From JAJPJQ01 sp036522615 (lineage in GTDB: Bacteria; Desulfobacterota; Binatia; UBA9968), in contig DATDFN010000065.1 of NCBI GenBank assembly GCA_036522615.1, positions 1-21,522 of the forward strand: a DNA stretch of 21,522 nucleotides, written 5' to 3'. Position numbers and translations under genes: made by a program. The notes beneath the pieces were generated by a model, which did no database searches, had not been told where the DNA came from, and worked only from the letters and a program-made list of their open reading frames with translations. This document shows positions 8,475-15,633 of the stretch, one piece after another (the first letter of the stretch is position 1; each line of letters begins with the position of its first letter).

Positions 8475-8632
8475 ACTTCAGCGCGGCCGCCACGGCTGGA
8501 ACACCCGGCTCTGTGGCCTAACTTATAGCTCTGTCGGTCGACGGTTGCTGGAGGTATGTCATCGAAAAGCCAACGATTTCATTGTTCCAATATCCGGCGG
8601 CCGGCAGTGCTGTAAGGTTTTTCGAGGACTTG

Positions 8633-8679
8633 TGGCAACTATATGACTCCCAAATAAACCTATTGGCAAATATATGAGT
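8633..8679 (+). repeat. Tandem 16-bp direct repeat, 31-nt period
   Basis: TGGCAACTATATGACT (8633-8648) and TGGCAAATATATGAGT (8664-8679) agree at 14 of 16 positions. The starts are 31 nt apart, close to three helical turns. This spacing would suit two regulator subunits binding the same DNA face upstream of the sensor-activator gene. No regulator is assigned. Confidence 0.45.
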
Positions 8680-8961
8680 TTAGCTGTAAAGAGCTAACGG
8701 GCGTTTATCATCCCGTAAATTCCTGAAGGATGGGCAGCCTAGAAGAAACCAAAGCGGAGACATAAACCTTCCGAACCGCCCCGTAGCAACTGTTGCCGAT
8801 AGGTTATTCGCTTTAAATTCAAATAAACCAGGCCATAGCTCGTGGCTTGGCTAAATCCTTAGTGTGCTGAGGTGGGAAGTTTCCGGCAATTCCTACTTTT
8901 GTAGTACGCGTTAAAACTTGCGAGCTTCACGCGCGAGGTATACGAAAGCGGAGTTGCCAAT

Positions 8962-8988
8962 AAGAGGAGCTTATCGCTTCCTCCTCTT
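8962..8988 (+). other. Stem-loop masking a Shine-Dalgarno-like AGAGGAG
   Basis: AAGAGGAG (8962-8969) pairs perfectly with CTCCTCTT (8981-8988) across an 11-nt loop. The left arm resembles a strong ribosome binding site, but no good open reading frame follows it directly. It may be a leader structure of the downstream PAS/activator transcript or a fortuitous hairpin. Confidence 0.3.
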
Positions 8989-9071
8989 GTAATGCGGGGG
9001 TGCGCAATATAAGGGGTGAAGCGCGTATTCCTGAACCGCGTGCACGATTTAATCCTTGGGAGCGTAACTCT

Positions 9072-9494
9072 ATGGCTCCTGCAGATAATAAACGGCAAGC
9101 CGGCGCCGAAATCGAACGAACGCGCAGCAAGACGGCGCTTCAGGACAGCGAGCAGCCGTTTGGGCAGGTGGCTGAGCCGATGCCCGAAACAATTCGACTC
9201 ATCATCGACTCGACCCCCTCGCTTATCCATACTGCTTTGCCTGACGGATACATCGATTTCTTCAACCAGACCTGGCTGCGTTATGTGGGTCTGCCGTTAG
9301 AAAAAATTCAAGGTAATTGGACCTGTGCTATTCACTCGGACGACGTTGAAGGTATTGGATTTGCCCCTATAGATATCGCCCTTCGGCATGTAAAATTTTC
9401 GCCGCTGCTGGAGAGTCGCTGGCATCCCCCGCGACTCGGCTCTGGCATAGGTAAGTTCACGCTGGCTTACGGGAAACGATGCGATGCTCGCTGA
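9072..9494 (+). pseudogene. PAS-domain fragment, probable decayed N-terminus of the activator
   Basis: The frame from ATG 9072 (GGGAG nine bases upstream) gives 140 residues. Residues about 38-97 are a recognisable PAS start (ETIRLIIDSTPSLIHTALP, FFNQTWLRYVGLPLEKIQG, AIHSDDVEGI). The usual C-terminal half of a PAS_3 unit (R-x-D-G-x-[YF]-R-W...D-I-x-[DE]-R) is missing and is replaced by about 45 residues without similarity. The frame then overlaps the activator start by 11 bases in another frame. One base change in phase after 9450 would fuse the two, giving PAS-GAF-PAS-PAS-GAF-PAS-PAS-AAA+-HTH. A 7-bp inverted repeat (GAGTCGC/GCGACTC, 9413-9437) sits in the degenerate part. I read this as a deletion plus frameshift. 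Alternatives are a sequencing error or a small coupled PAS protein. Confidence 0.55.
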
Positions 9495-12400
9495 GCCCGT
9501 ACTTTCCTTGGCTGTTTCGGTCGCTGCCGAACGCGGCGTCCAAGGCGTCCTTAACACGATTGTGCGCGGCCTTGCCGCTCAGCCTTACGTCGCTTTGGCG
9601 CGGATCTGGCTCGCATTAGCCGGCGATATTTGCGATTCGTGCTTCCTGCGACCCTCATGCGCAAATCAGAGTGAATGTCTTCATCTGATGGCAAGTGCCG
9701 GAAATCCTTCCAATTCACCCGGAGAAGATTGGACGTTTCTGCAGGGTCACTTTCGCCGCATACCACTCAACTCCAGCAAGGTGGGGCAGGTCGGCACGTC
9801 TGAGATCCCCATCTTGATCAAAGACTTCGCTGCAGAGAACGATTGGATCGTTCGACCTGATTGGGCCACACGCGAAGGTATCCGCAGTTTCGTCGGACAC
9901 CCTCTGGTCTTTCAGGGAAAAATTCTCGGTGTTCTCGCGCTGTTCAGTCGCGAGTGTCTGAGTGACCAAGATTCGACTTGGCTAGGTATCTTCGCCAAAC
10001 AGGCAGCCGTTGCAATCGCCAACGCGCGTGCTTTTGAAGAAATTGCCCGCCTCCAGACGCAGTTAGAGCTGGAGAATGCTTACTTGAATGAAAATATTGA
10101 GGACCGGAAACGAGCCGAGGATGATCTACAGCGAACCGCCTTTTATCTCGATGAGGGGCAGCGACTTGCTCATTCCGGAAGTTGGTCGTTTACGCCGTCC
10201 GGAATCTGTGATTACTGGTCGCAGGAGTTGTACCATATTCTTGGTTTTGACGCGACAAAAGGAATCCCAACCATCGCGGACTATCTGAATATTGTGCACC
10301 CGGAAGACCGGAGGATCGTCGAAGGAACCATCGAGCGAATGGCGGCGGAAGGCATCGGCTGCGACCTCAAAAAGCGCGTCATCCGACCTGATGGCGAGCT
10401 GCGGGTTATTCGTTGCGTTGGTCAGCCGGTGCGGGAGAACGGAGTCGTCACGCGTTTCATCGGCACGCTCATGGATATTACGGAGCAAGAGCGCATGACG
10501 GAGGAGTTGCGGCGCAAGGAAGCGTACCTGGCGGAAGCCCAGAAACTCAGTCAGACCGGCAGTTTCGGCTGGAGTGTATCGAGGGGAGAAGTCTTTTGGT
10601 CGGAAGAAACTTTTCGGATCTTTGAATATGATCGATCGACCTGCAAGCCGACGGTTGATCTGATACTCCAGCGAGTTCATCCGGAAAACCTTCCCCTCGT
10701 TCAGCAGACAATCGATCATGCAGCGAAGGGGAATGATTTCGATCTTGAGCATCGATTACTGATGCCCGATGGTTCCGTCAAGGATGTCCATGTAGTGGCC
10801 CACGCCGCAAGAGATGAATTGGGAAACATCGAGTGCATTGGGGCGGTGACGGATATTACTCTGCGCAAGCGAGCCCAGCAACGCCTCGTGATGCAACACA
10901 CCGTAACACAGCTGCTGGCGGAAGCGGCTACTCTCGAGGAAGCCGCACCGAAAATATTGGCGGCGATTTGCGAGTGCCTGGCATGGGACCTGGGCGCGCT
11001 GTGGCGCACAGACCGGGCGGCGGGCCTGCTCCGCTGCGTCAAGGTGTGGCACAAAGAATCCCTAGAGGCCACGCAATTCGTGACCGCGAGCCGCGACATG
11101 ACTTTCATGCCTGGCATAGGGCTGCCCGGCCGAGTTTGGTCTAGCCGTGAGCCCGCTTACATTCCCGATGTCGTCCAGGATTCTAATTTTCTGCGCGCCC
11201 CCATCGCCGCGCACGAAGGGCTACACGCAGCGTTCGCCTTTCCCATACTGCTCGGCAGCGAAGTCGTCGGTGTGATGGATTTTTTAAGCCGGGAGATCAG
11301 GCAGCCCGACCAGGACCTGCTCGATATGATGGCGACCATCGGCAGCCAGATTGGCCAGTTCATCGAGCGCAAGCGGACAGTAGAGGAGTTACGGCGAAGC
11401 GAGGCTTATTTGGCGGAAGCGCAGCGGTTAAGTCTCACGGGCAGTTTCGGTTGGAATACCGCCACTGAAGAAATCTTTTGGTCGGAAGAAACCTTTCGGA
11501 TCCTTGAATATGACCGACTCGTTAGGCCGAACTTGGAGTTGGTACTCCAGCGGGTTCATCCGGAAGACAGGACTTTCTGCGAAGACCTGCTTCATCGCGC
11601 CCGCCAAGAGAGGAAAGATTTGGATTTCGAGCATCGATTGTTGATGCCAGATGGGTCCATTAAATATATGCACGTTGTGACTCATGCGATAAGGAATGAG
11701 CTGGATCAAATCGAGTTCGTCGGCGCGGTGACTGATATCACCGCAACAAAGATAGCTGAACAAAGAATTCAACAAGACGAGCGGGATCTCCGGCAGATTC
11801 TGGACCTCACGCCGCAGCACATCGGTGTACTTGCGCATGATGGAACCCCACTCTACGCGAATCGCGCAGTGCTCGAATATTTCGGTGTCACCCTAGACCA
11901 ATGGTGCAGCAAAGATTCTCGTTACGACTTGGTTCATCCAGACGATCGTGAACATCTTCTCAGCGAAGAAAAGAAGGGAATTCTTGAGGGGGTGTCTTTT
12001 CAGTTCGAAACTCGGTTCCTGAGGCACGACGGGATATTTCGCTGGTTTCTGGTCCGGCTAAGTCCGCTTAAAGATGAACGAGGGCACATAACACGATGGT
12101 ATGGGACAGCTGTCGATATTGAAGATCGGAAGCGGGTCGAAGATGAGATTAAGAAAGAGAACATCGCGCTACGGGAAGAAATCGACAAGGTTTCCATGTT
12201 CGAGGAGATCGTAGGTTCTTCAGCGGCACTCCGAAAAGTGCTGTCGGAACTAGGGAAGGTGGCGCCCACCGATTCTACGGTGCTCATTACGGGCGAAACT
12301 GGAACCGGTAAGGAACTGATCGCGCGCGCAATCCATAAGCGGTCGAGGCGGTCCTCACGTGCCTTTATCAGCGTCAATTGCGCCGCGATCCCGCAGTCAT

Positions 12401-13155
12401 TGATCGCTTCCGAACTATTCGGCCACGAGAAGGGCGCGTTTACCGGAGCGCTGCAGCGGCGGCTGGGACGTTTCGAGCTTGCCGAAGGCGGGACGATTTT
12501 TCTCGATGAAATAGGCGATCTTCCCGCTGATACTCAGACCGCCTTGTTGCGCGTGCTTCAGGAGCGTGAGTTTGAACGTGTCGGAGGAACCGAACCGATT
12601 CGGGCCGACGTACGGGTGATCGCCGCCACCAATCGCGACTTGAAGATCGCCATGAACGGCGGCGCTTTTCGCAGCGATCTGTATTATCGCCTCAACGTGT
12701 TTCCTATCGAGATTCCGGCTCTGCGCGAGCGCAAAGACGACATCCCCATGCTGGTTAAGTATTTTACGGATCGCTATGCCAATAAAGAGGGGAAGAGGCT
12801 AAAAAGCATCGACAAAAGGAGCCTGGCATTGCTCCAATCCTACCCCTGGCCCGGCAACATTCGCGAGCTGCAAAATGTCATTGAACGTGCCGTGATCGTC
12901 TGTGAAACCGATATGCTTGCCATTGATGAAAACTGGCTATCTCAAGAACGCGTCGAAGCTCATCCGGCGAGCGGAACACTGTCAGAGGAGCTTTTGGGGC
13001 GTGAGAAAGCTAGAATCGAAGCCGCCCTGGCTCAAGCCAAGGGGCGTGTGTCCGGCCCCCGGGGCGCAGCGACTAACCTCGGCATCCCGCGCTCGACTCT
13101 TGATTCGAAGATCAGATCCCTCAAAATCGATAAGAGTCGCTTCAAGTCCGCTTAG
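9484..13155 (+). CDS. Sigma-54-dependent sensor-activator, GAF/PAS multi-domain, Fis-type HTH
   Basis: The 1223-residue protein is an enhancer-binding activator of RpoN holoenzyme. The domain order is GAF1 (about 10-190), PAS1 (220-340), PAS2 (344-463), GAF2 (466-626), PAS3 (638-757), PAS4 (765-885), AAA+ (905-1130) and Fis-type HTH (1163-1215, RGAATNLGIPRSTLDSKIRS). The AAA+ domain is complete: Walker A GETGTGKE (937-944), the sigma-54 contact loop GAFTGA (984-989), Walker B TIFLDEIGDL and PWPGNIRELQNVIERA. There is no receiver or kinase domain, so signals should enter through GAF/PAS ligands or cofactors. GAF1 carries C50-x2-C-x5-C-x5-C65, which may bind a metal or Fe-S cluster. PAS2 and PAS3 are close duplicates. 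No membrane segment is seen. The start ATG 9484 has only a weak GGGA site and overlaps the upstream PAS fragment, so the native start may lie in that fragment. It is the likely regulator of the RpoN promoters nearby. Confidence 0.93.
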   Translation: MLAEPVLSLAVSVAAERGVQGVLNTIVRGLAAQPYVALARIWLALAGDICDSCFLRPSCANQSECLHLMASAGNPSNSPGEDWTFLQGHFRRIPLNSSKVGQVGTSEIPILIKDFAAENDWIVRPDWATREGIRSFVGHPLVFQGKILGVLALFSRECLSDQDSTWLGIFAKQAAVAIANARAFEEIARLQTQLELENAYLNENIEDRKRAEDDLQRTAFYLDEGQRLAHSGSWSFTPSGICDYWSQELYHILGFDATKGIPTIADYLNIVHPEDRRIVEGTIERMAAEGIGCDLKKRVIRPDGELRVIRCVGQPVRENGVVTRFIGTLMDITEQERMTEELRRKEAYLAEAQKLSQTGSFGWSVSRGEVFWSEETFRIFEYDRSTCKPTVDLILQRVHPENLPLVQQTIDHAAKGNDFDLEHRLLMPDGSVKDVHVVAHAARDELGNIECIGAVTDITLRKRAQQRLVMQHTVTQLLAEAATLEEAAPKILAAICECLAWDLGALWRTDRAAGLLRCVKVWHKESLEATQFVTASRDMTFMPGIGLPGRVWSSREPAYIPDVVQDSNFLRAPIAAHEGLHAAFAFPILLGSEVVGVMDFLSREIRQPDQDLLDMMATIGSQIGQFIERKRTVEELRRSEAYLAEAQRLSLTGSFGWNTATEEIFWSEETFRILEYDRLVRPNLELVLQRVHPEDRTFCEDLLHRARQERKDLDFEHRLLMPDGSIKYMHVVTHAIRNELDQIEFVGAVTDITATKIAEQRIQQDERDLRQILDLTPQHIGVLAHDGTPLYANRAVLEYFGVTLDQWCSKDSRYDLVHPDDREHLLSEEKKGILEGVSFQFETRFLRHDGIFRWFLVRLSPLKDERGHITRWYGTAVDIEDRKRVEDEIKKENIALREEIDKVSMFEEIVGSSAALRKVLSELGKVAPTDSTVLITGETGTGKELIARAIHKRSRRSSRAFISVNCAAIPQSLIASELFGHEKGAFTGALQRRLGRFELAEGGTIFLDEIGDLPADTQTALLRVLQEREFERVGGTEPIRADVRVIAATNRDLKIAMNGGAFRSDLYYRLNVFPIEIPALRERKDDIPMLVKYFTDRYANKEGKRLKSIDKRSLALLQSYPWPGNIRELQNVIERAVIVCETDMLAIDENWLSQERVEAHPASGTLSEELLGREKARIEAALAQAKGRVSGPRGAATNLGIPRSTLDSKIRSLKIDKSRFKSA

Positions 13156-13168
13156 TTAATGCTGAAGC

Positions 13169-13184
13169 TTCGGTAATTTCCGAA
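13169..13184. promoter_or_regulatory. Enhancer palindrome (candidate activator binding site), copy 1
   Basis: TTCGGTAATTTCCGAA is a palindrome with one mismatched pair. It lies 14 bases after the activator's stop codon and is centred 60.5 nt upstream of the -24 GG of the promoter at 13236. The same element with one base changed occurs at 17839 at the identical distance from another RpoN promoter. That geometry and the adjacency suggest it is the activator's binding site. Confidence 0.75.
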
Positions 13185-13220
13185 AACTCGGCATTCAAGC
13201 AACTCCCGACTCCAATCTTT

Positions 13221-13238
13221 CCAATCGCTTGCGATTGG
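13221..13238. repeat. Inverted repeat overlapping the -24 element
   Basis: CCAATCG-CTTG-CGATTGG has perfect 7-bp arms. Its right arm includes the -24 GG (13237-13238) of the RpoN promoter. A protein bound here would block the polymerase, so it may be a repressor operator; it is absent from the matching promoter at 17906. Confidence 0.45.
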
Positions 13239-13251
13239 TACCTGTCTTGCT
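13236..13251 (+). promoter_or_regulatory. Sigma-54 (RpoN) -24/-12 promoter of the small membrane protein and mla operon
   Basis: TGGTACCTGTCTTGCT fits TGGYAC-N5-TTGCW with GG at 13237-13238 and GC at 13249-13250. The predicted start is near 13262. Downstream on the same strand are the small membrane protein (13314) and the mla-like genes. The region 13161-13250 aligns without gaps to 17831-17920 at about 64 of 90 positions. Confidence 0.85.
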
Positions 13252-13313
13252 CTGTTGATCTTGCATCTTGCTCGACCTTCAAGATGAAGATCGGCGATAA
13301 TTGAGAAAATGCG

Positions 13314-13613
13314 ATGGCAGTTGACAGGTGCCATACCGATCCTGATAAACGCCGCGGCGGACGTCGGCGAGCAGATCCATCTCCGGCGCGCAAGCTGATG
13401 AACGGCGAGGTCGTGCGCCGGAACAAGATCTGGCTCTACGTTCTTCTCTTGTTCCTCACGCTGCTCACGACGAGCGTGGCTGCCGCGTATCAAAACGGCG
13501 TGCGACTCTCCGCGATGATCGCCGACCCGAGTGAGCTCGCCGTCGGCTTTTTCTTCTCATTGAAGTTAATGATGATGATCTTGCTCGTCTACGCATTGCT
13601 CAAGTCGCCTTGA
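13314..13613 (+). CDS. Small two-helix membrane protein, function unknown
   Basis: This 99-residue frame encodes two hydrophobic helices: IWLYVLLLFLTLLTTSVAAA and, at the C-terminus, AVGFFFSLKLMMMILLVYAL. A basic N-terminal tail should stay in the cytoplasm. ATG 13314 has GAGA eight bases upstream and lies about 52 nt after the predicted RpoN transcript start. An internal ATG at 13398 would give a 71-residue protein that keeps both helices but has no clear ribosome binding site. I do not recognise a family. As the first gene after the promoter and 79 bases before the mla-like permease gene, it may be an accessory subunit or leader of that operon, though this is inference. Confidence 0.6.
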   Translation: MAVDRCHTDPDKRRGGRRRADPSPARKLMNGEVVRRNKIWLYVLLLFLTLLTTSVAAAYQNGVRLSAMIADPSELAVGFFFSLKLMMMILLVYALLKSP

Positions 13614-13692
13614 CGGCTTTTTATGGTTTGAAGTCCGCCGGATGGGCGACAAAAGAGTAAACTAAGGTCCGGTAGATCAGAAGGACGGTAAG

Positions 13693-14799
13693 ATGTCGAT
13701 GGCCACAACGGGTGGATCGGGTAGCGATGACGGCGTTACTGTCGTCTTGCAGGGCCGGATCACAGCCTACACTGCGGCACCGGTCTGGGAATCGGCGCTC
13801 GACACGCTAACCCGCAATCCCAATCGGCCGGTCGTCGTCGATGCTTCGCGACTCGAGTATATCGACGACGTCGGTATCGCGCTGCTCTTCGATCTCATTA
13901 GGCGCGAGCGTCCGGCGAATGCAAAGGTAGAGATCCACCAGCTCGCCCCGAACTTCGCTGCCCTGGTTCATGCCTACGATCCCAAAGACTTCGTCGCACC
14001 GGCTCGCGGCCGGCGGCCAATGGGTGTGCTGGAGCACGTGGGCCGCGCAACGGCGGAGCTCTTGGCTTATGCGAAGCAGATGACCCGGTTTCTCAGCGCA
14101 TGCGCCGCGGCGTTTGGCCAGGCCATCTGGGGCCGCGGCGCGATTAACTGGGGCGATGTATTCGATATCGCTACCGAGGCAGGAGCCAATGCGGTCCCGA
14201 TCGTCCTGCTTACGGGCTTTCTGATGGGCGTGATCATCGCCTTCGAGATCGGGCTTGTCGCACAGCAGTTCGGGGCGGTGATCTTCGTCGTGAACGGCGT
14301 CGGTGTCGCCATGTTGCGCGAGCTCGGGGCGTTGATGACGGCGATCGTATTTTCGGGACGCACGGGGGCGGCATTCGCCGCCCAGATCGGCACACAGAAA
14401 GTCAACGAGGAGGTGAACGCGATCTACACCTTTGGGCTGAACCCGGTCCACTTTCTCGTCCTACCACGATTACTTGCGGCGATGCTGGTGGTCCCTCTGC
14501 TCTCGGTGCTCGCCGATATCGTCGGAATTTTCGGTGGAGCGCTGGTGATGTCGACCTTCGACATCGGTTTCCTGCAATTCTACAACCAGTTGCTCGGGGC
14601 GGTGTCGGCAGGCGACTTCGTCCTCGGCATCGTTAAGGCGGCCGTTTTCGGCTTGACGATTGCGGCGGTCGGCTGCCAGCGCGGCCTTGCGACCGGTGCC
14701 GGTGCGGTCTCGGTCGGTCTTTCGGCAACCAGCGCGGTAGTCACGAGCATCGTGCTGATCATCGTGATCGACGGCCTTTTCGCCGTTTTCACGAGTTGA
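13693..14799 (+). CDS. mlaE: STAS-MlaE fusion, permease of MCE-type lipid ABC transporter
   Basis: The 368-residue protein joins an N-terminal STAS domain (residues about 10-100, MlaB-like) to an MlaE permease (about 120-368). In the Mla system MlaE forms the inner membrane channel with MlaF, MlaD and MlaB and moves phospholipid between the membranes. Family signatures are NAVPIVLLTGFLMGVIIAFE, the following AQQFGA, MLRELGALMTAIVFSGRTGA and FAAQIGTQKVNEEVNAI. In the STAS domain, YIDDVG (57-61) has Asp59 where phosphorylatable STAS proteins have Ser. AGAAGGACGG precedes ATG 13693, so the start is firm. It is followed closely by the ATPase gene. Separate MlaB and MlaE genes are known in E. coli; the fusion is a common variant. 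The symbol is used by homology and the cargo is unproven. Confidence 0.92.
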   Translation: MSMATTGGSGSDDGVTVVLQGRITAYTAAPVWESALDTLTRNPNRPVVVDASRLEYIDDVGIALLFDLIRRERPANAKVEIHQLAPNFAALVHAYDPKDFVAPARGRRPMGVLEHVGRATAELLAYAKQMTRFLSACAAAFGQAIWGRGAINWGDVFDIATEAGANAVPIVLLTGFLMGVIIAFEIGLVAQQFGAVIFVVNGVGVAMLRELGALMTAIVFSGRTGAAFAAQIGTQKVNEEVNAIYTFGLNPVHFLVLPRLLAAMLVVPLLSVLADIVGIFGGALVMSTFDIGFLQFYNQLLGAVSAGDFVLGIVKAAVFGLTIAAVGCQRGLATGAGAVSVGLSATSAVVTSIVLIIVIDGLFAVFTS

Positions 14800-14807
14800 A
14801 GGAGCAG

Positions 14808-15629
14808 ATGACGGAGATCGAGGTACGCTCCGATAGTTCCGCAGCGGCGATTGGGCGCGCGACGCACGTCATCAGCGTGCGCAACGTGCGTATGGGTTAC
14901 GGCACGCGCGTCCTGCTCGACGACGCGTCGTTCGACGTGCAGCGCGGGGAGATCATGGTGATTCTGGGGGGATCCGGTTCCGGGAAGTCGAGCCTCATGA
15001 AGGTCATCATCGGCCTGTACCCGCCGATGGCCGGCGACATCCTGATCAATGGAAGCAGTATGGTAAACGCCGGTCCGGGCGAGAAATCGCAGTTGCAGCG
15101 CAAACTCGGGGTCATGTACCAAAGCGGCGCGCTGTTCGGCTCGTTGAACGTCCTCGAGAACGTGCGCTTTCCACTCGATCAGTTCACTAATCTCGCCCTT
15201 GCGGACAAGAATCTCACCGCGCGCATGCTGCTGCGCCAGGTCGAGATGGGCTATGCCGAGTCGCTGATGCCGGGGGAGCTCTCCGGCGGCATGCTGAAGC
15301 GCGCCGGCATTGCACGCGCGATGGCGCTCGGCTGCGACATCCTGCTGCTTGACGAGCCCTCGGCCGGCCTCGATCCGATCACCGCCGCCAATCTGGATCG
15401 CACGATTCTTTCATTGCGCAAAAATCTGGGCTTCACTTTCGTGGTAGTGACCCACGAGCTGCAGAGCATCTTCACGATCGCCGATCGGGCGATCATGCTG
15501 AATCCGGTCTCGCGCAGCATTATCGCCGAAGGAAAACCGTCTGATCTGCGCGAGCACAGCACCGACCCGCGCGTGCGTCAGTTCTTCAACCGCCAGCCCG
15601 ACGCGGATGGGCAGAAAGCGAGCAGCTAA
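14808..15629 (+). CDS. mlaF: MlaF-like ATPase of MCE-type lipid ABC transporter
   Basis: The 273-residue protein is a complete ABC ATPase that powers the permease encoded just upstream. It shows Walker A GGSGSGKSS, a Q-loop region (KLGVMYQSGALFGSLNVLEN, typical of MlaF), the signature LSGGMLKRAGIARAMA, Walker B with D-loop LLLDEPSAGLDP and the switch histidine in VVVTHE. Phe-rich MYQSGALF and LSGGM are hallmarks of the MCE-associated ATPases rather than sugar or amino acid importers. I chose ATG 14808, which follows GGAG, over the TTG at 14796 that overlaps the preceding stop codon. It lies eight bases after mlaE and four bases before mlaD, consistent with one operon. Confidence 0.93.
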   Translation: MTEIEVRSDSSAAAIGRATHVISVRNVRMGYGTRVLLDDASFDVQRGEIMVILGGSGSGKSSLMKVIIGLYPPMAGDILINGSSMVNAGPGEKSQLQRKLGVMYQSGALFGSLNVLENVRFPLDQFTNLALADKNLTARMLLRQVEMGYAESLMPGELSGGMLKRAGIARAMALGCDILLLDEPSAGLDPITAANLDRTILSLRKNLGFTFVVVTHELQSIFTIADRAIMLNPVSRSIIAEGKPSDLREHSTDPRVRQFFNRQPDADGQKASS

Positions 15630-15633
15630 AAGC

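Larger units (their letters stand above)
8475..9071. other. 597-bp non-coding, AT-richer stretch before the activator gene
   Basis: I see no convincing gene here. The base composition is visibly more AT-rich than the genes to the left. The stretch holds a near-identical direct repeat (8633-8648 and 8664-8679), a degenerate relative of the enhancer palindrome (8881-8893), an 8-bp stem-loop (8962-8988) and a TATAAG box at 9008-9013 that could be a -10 element, although its -35 partner is poor. No sigma-54 promoter with correct spacing was found for the activator gene. Confidence 0.5.

Noticed and set aside
8881..8893. TTCCGGCAATTCC as a third copy of the enhancer palindrome, for autoregulation
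   Set aside because: It needs gaps to align, only one half-site is kept, and no RpoN promoter with correct spacing follows.
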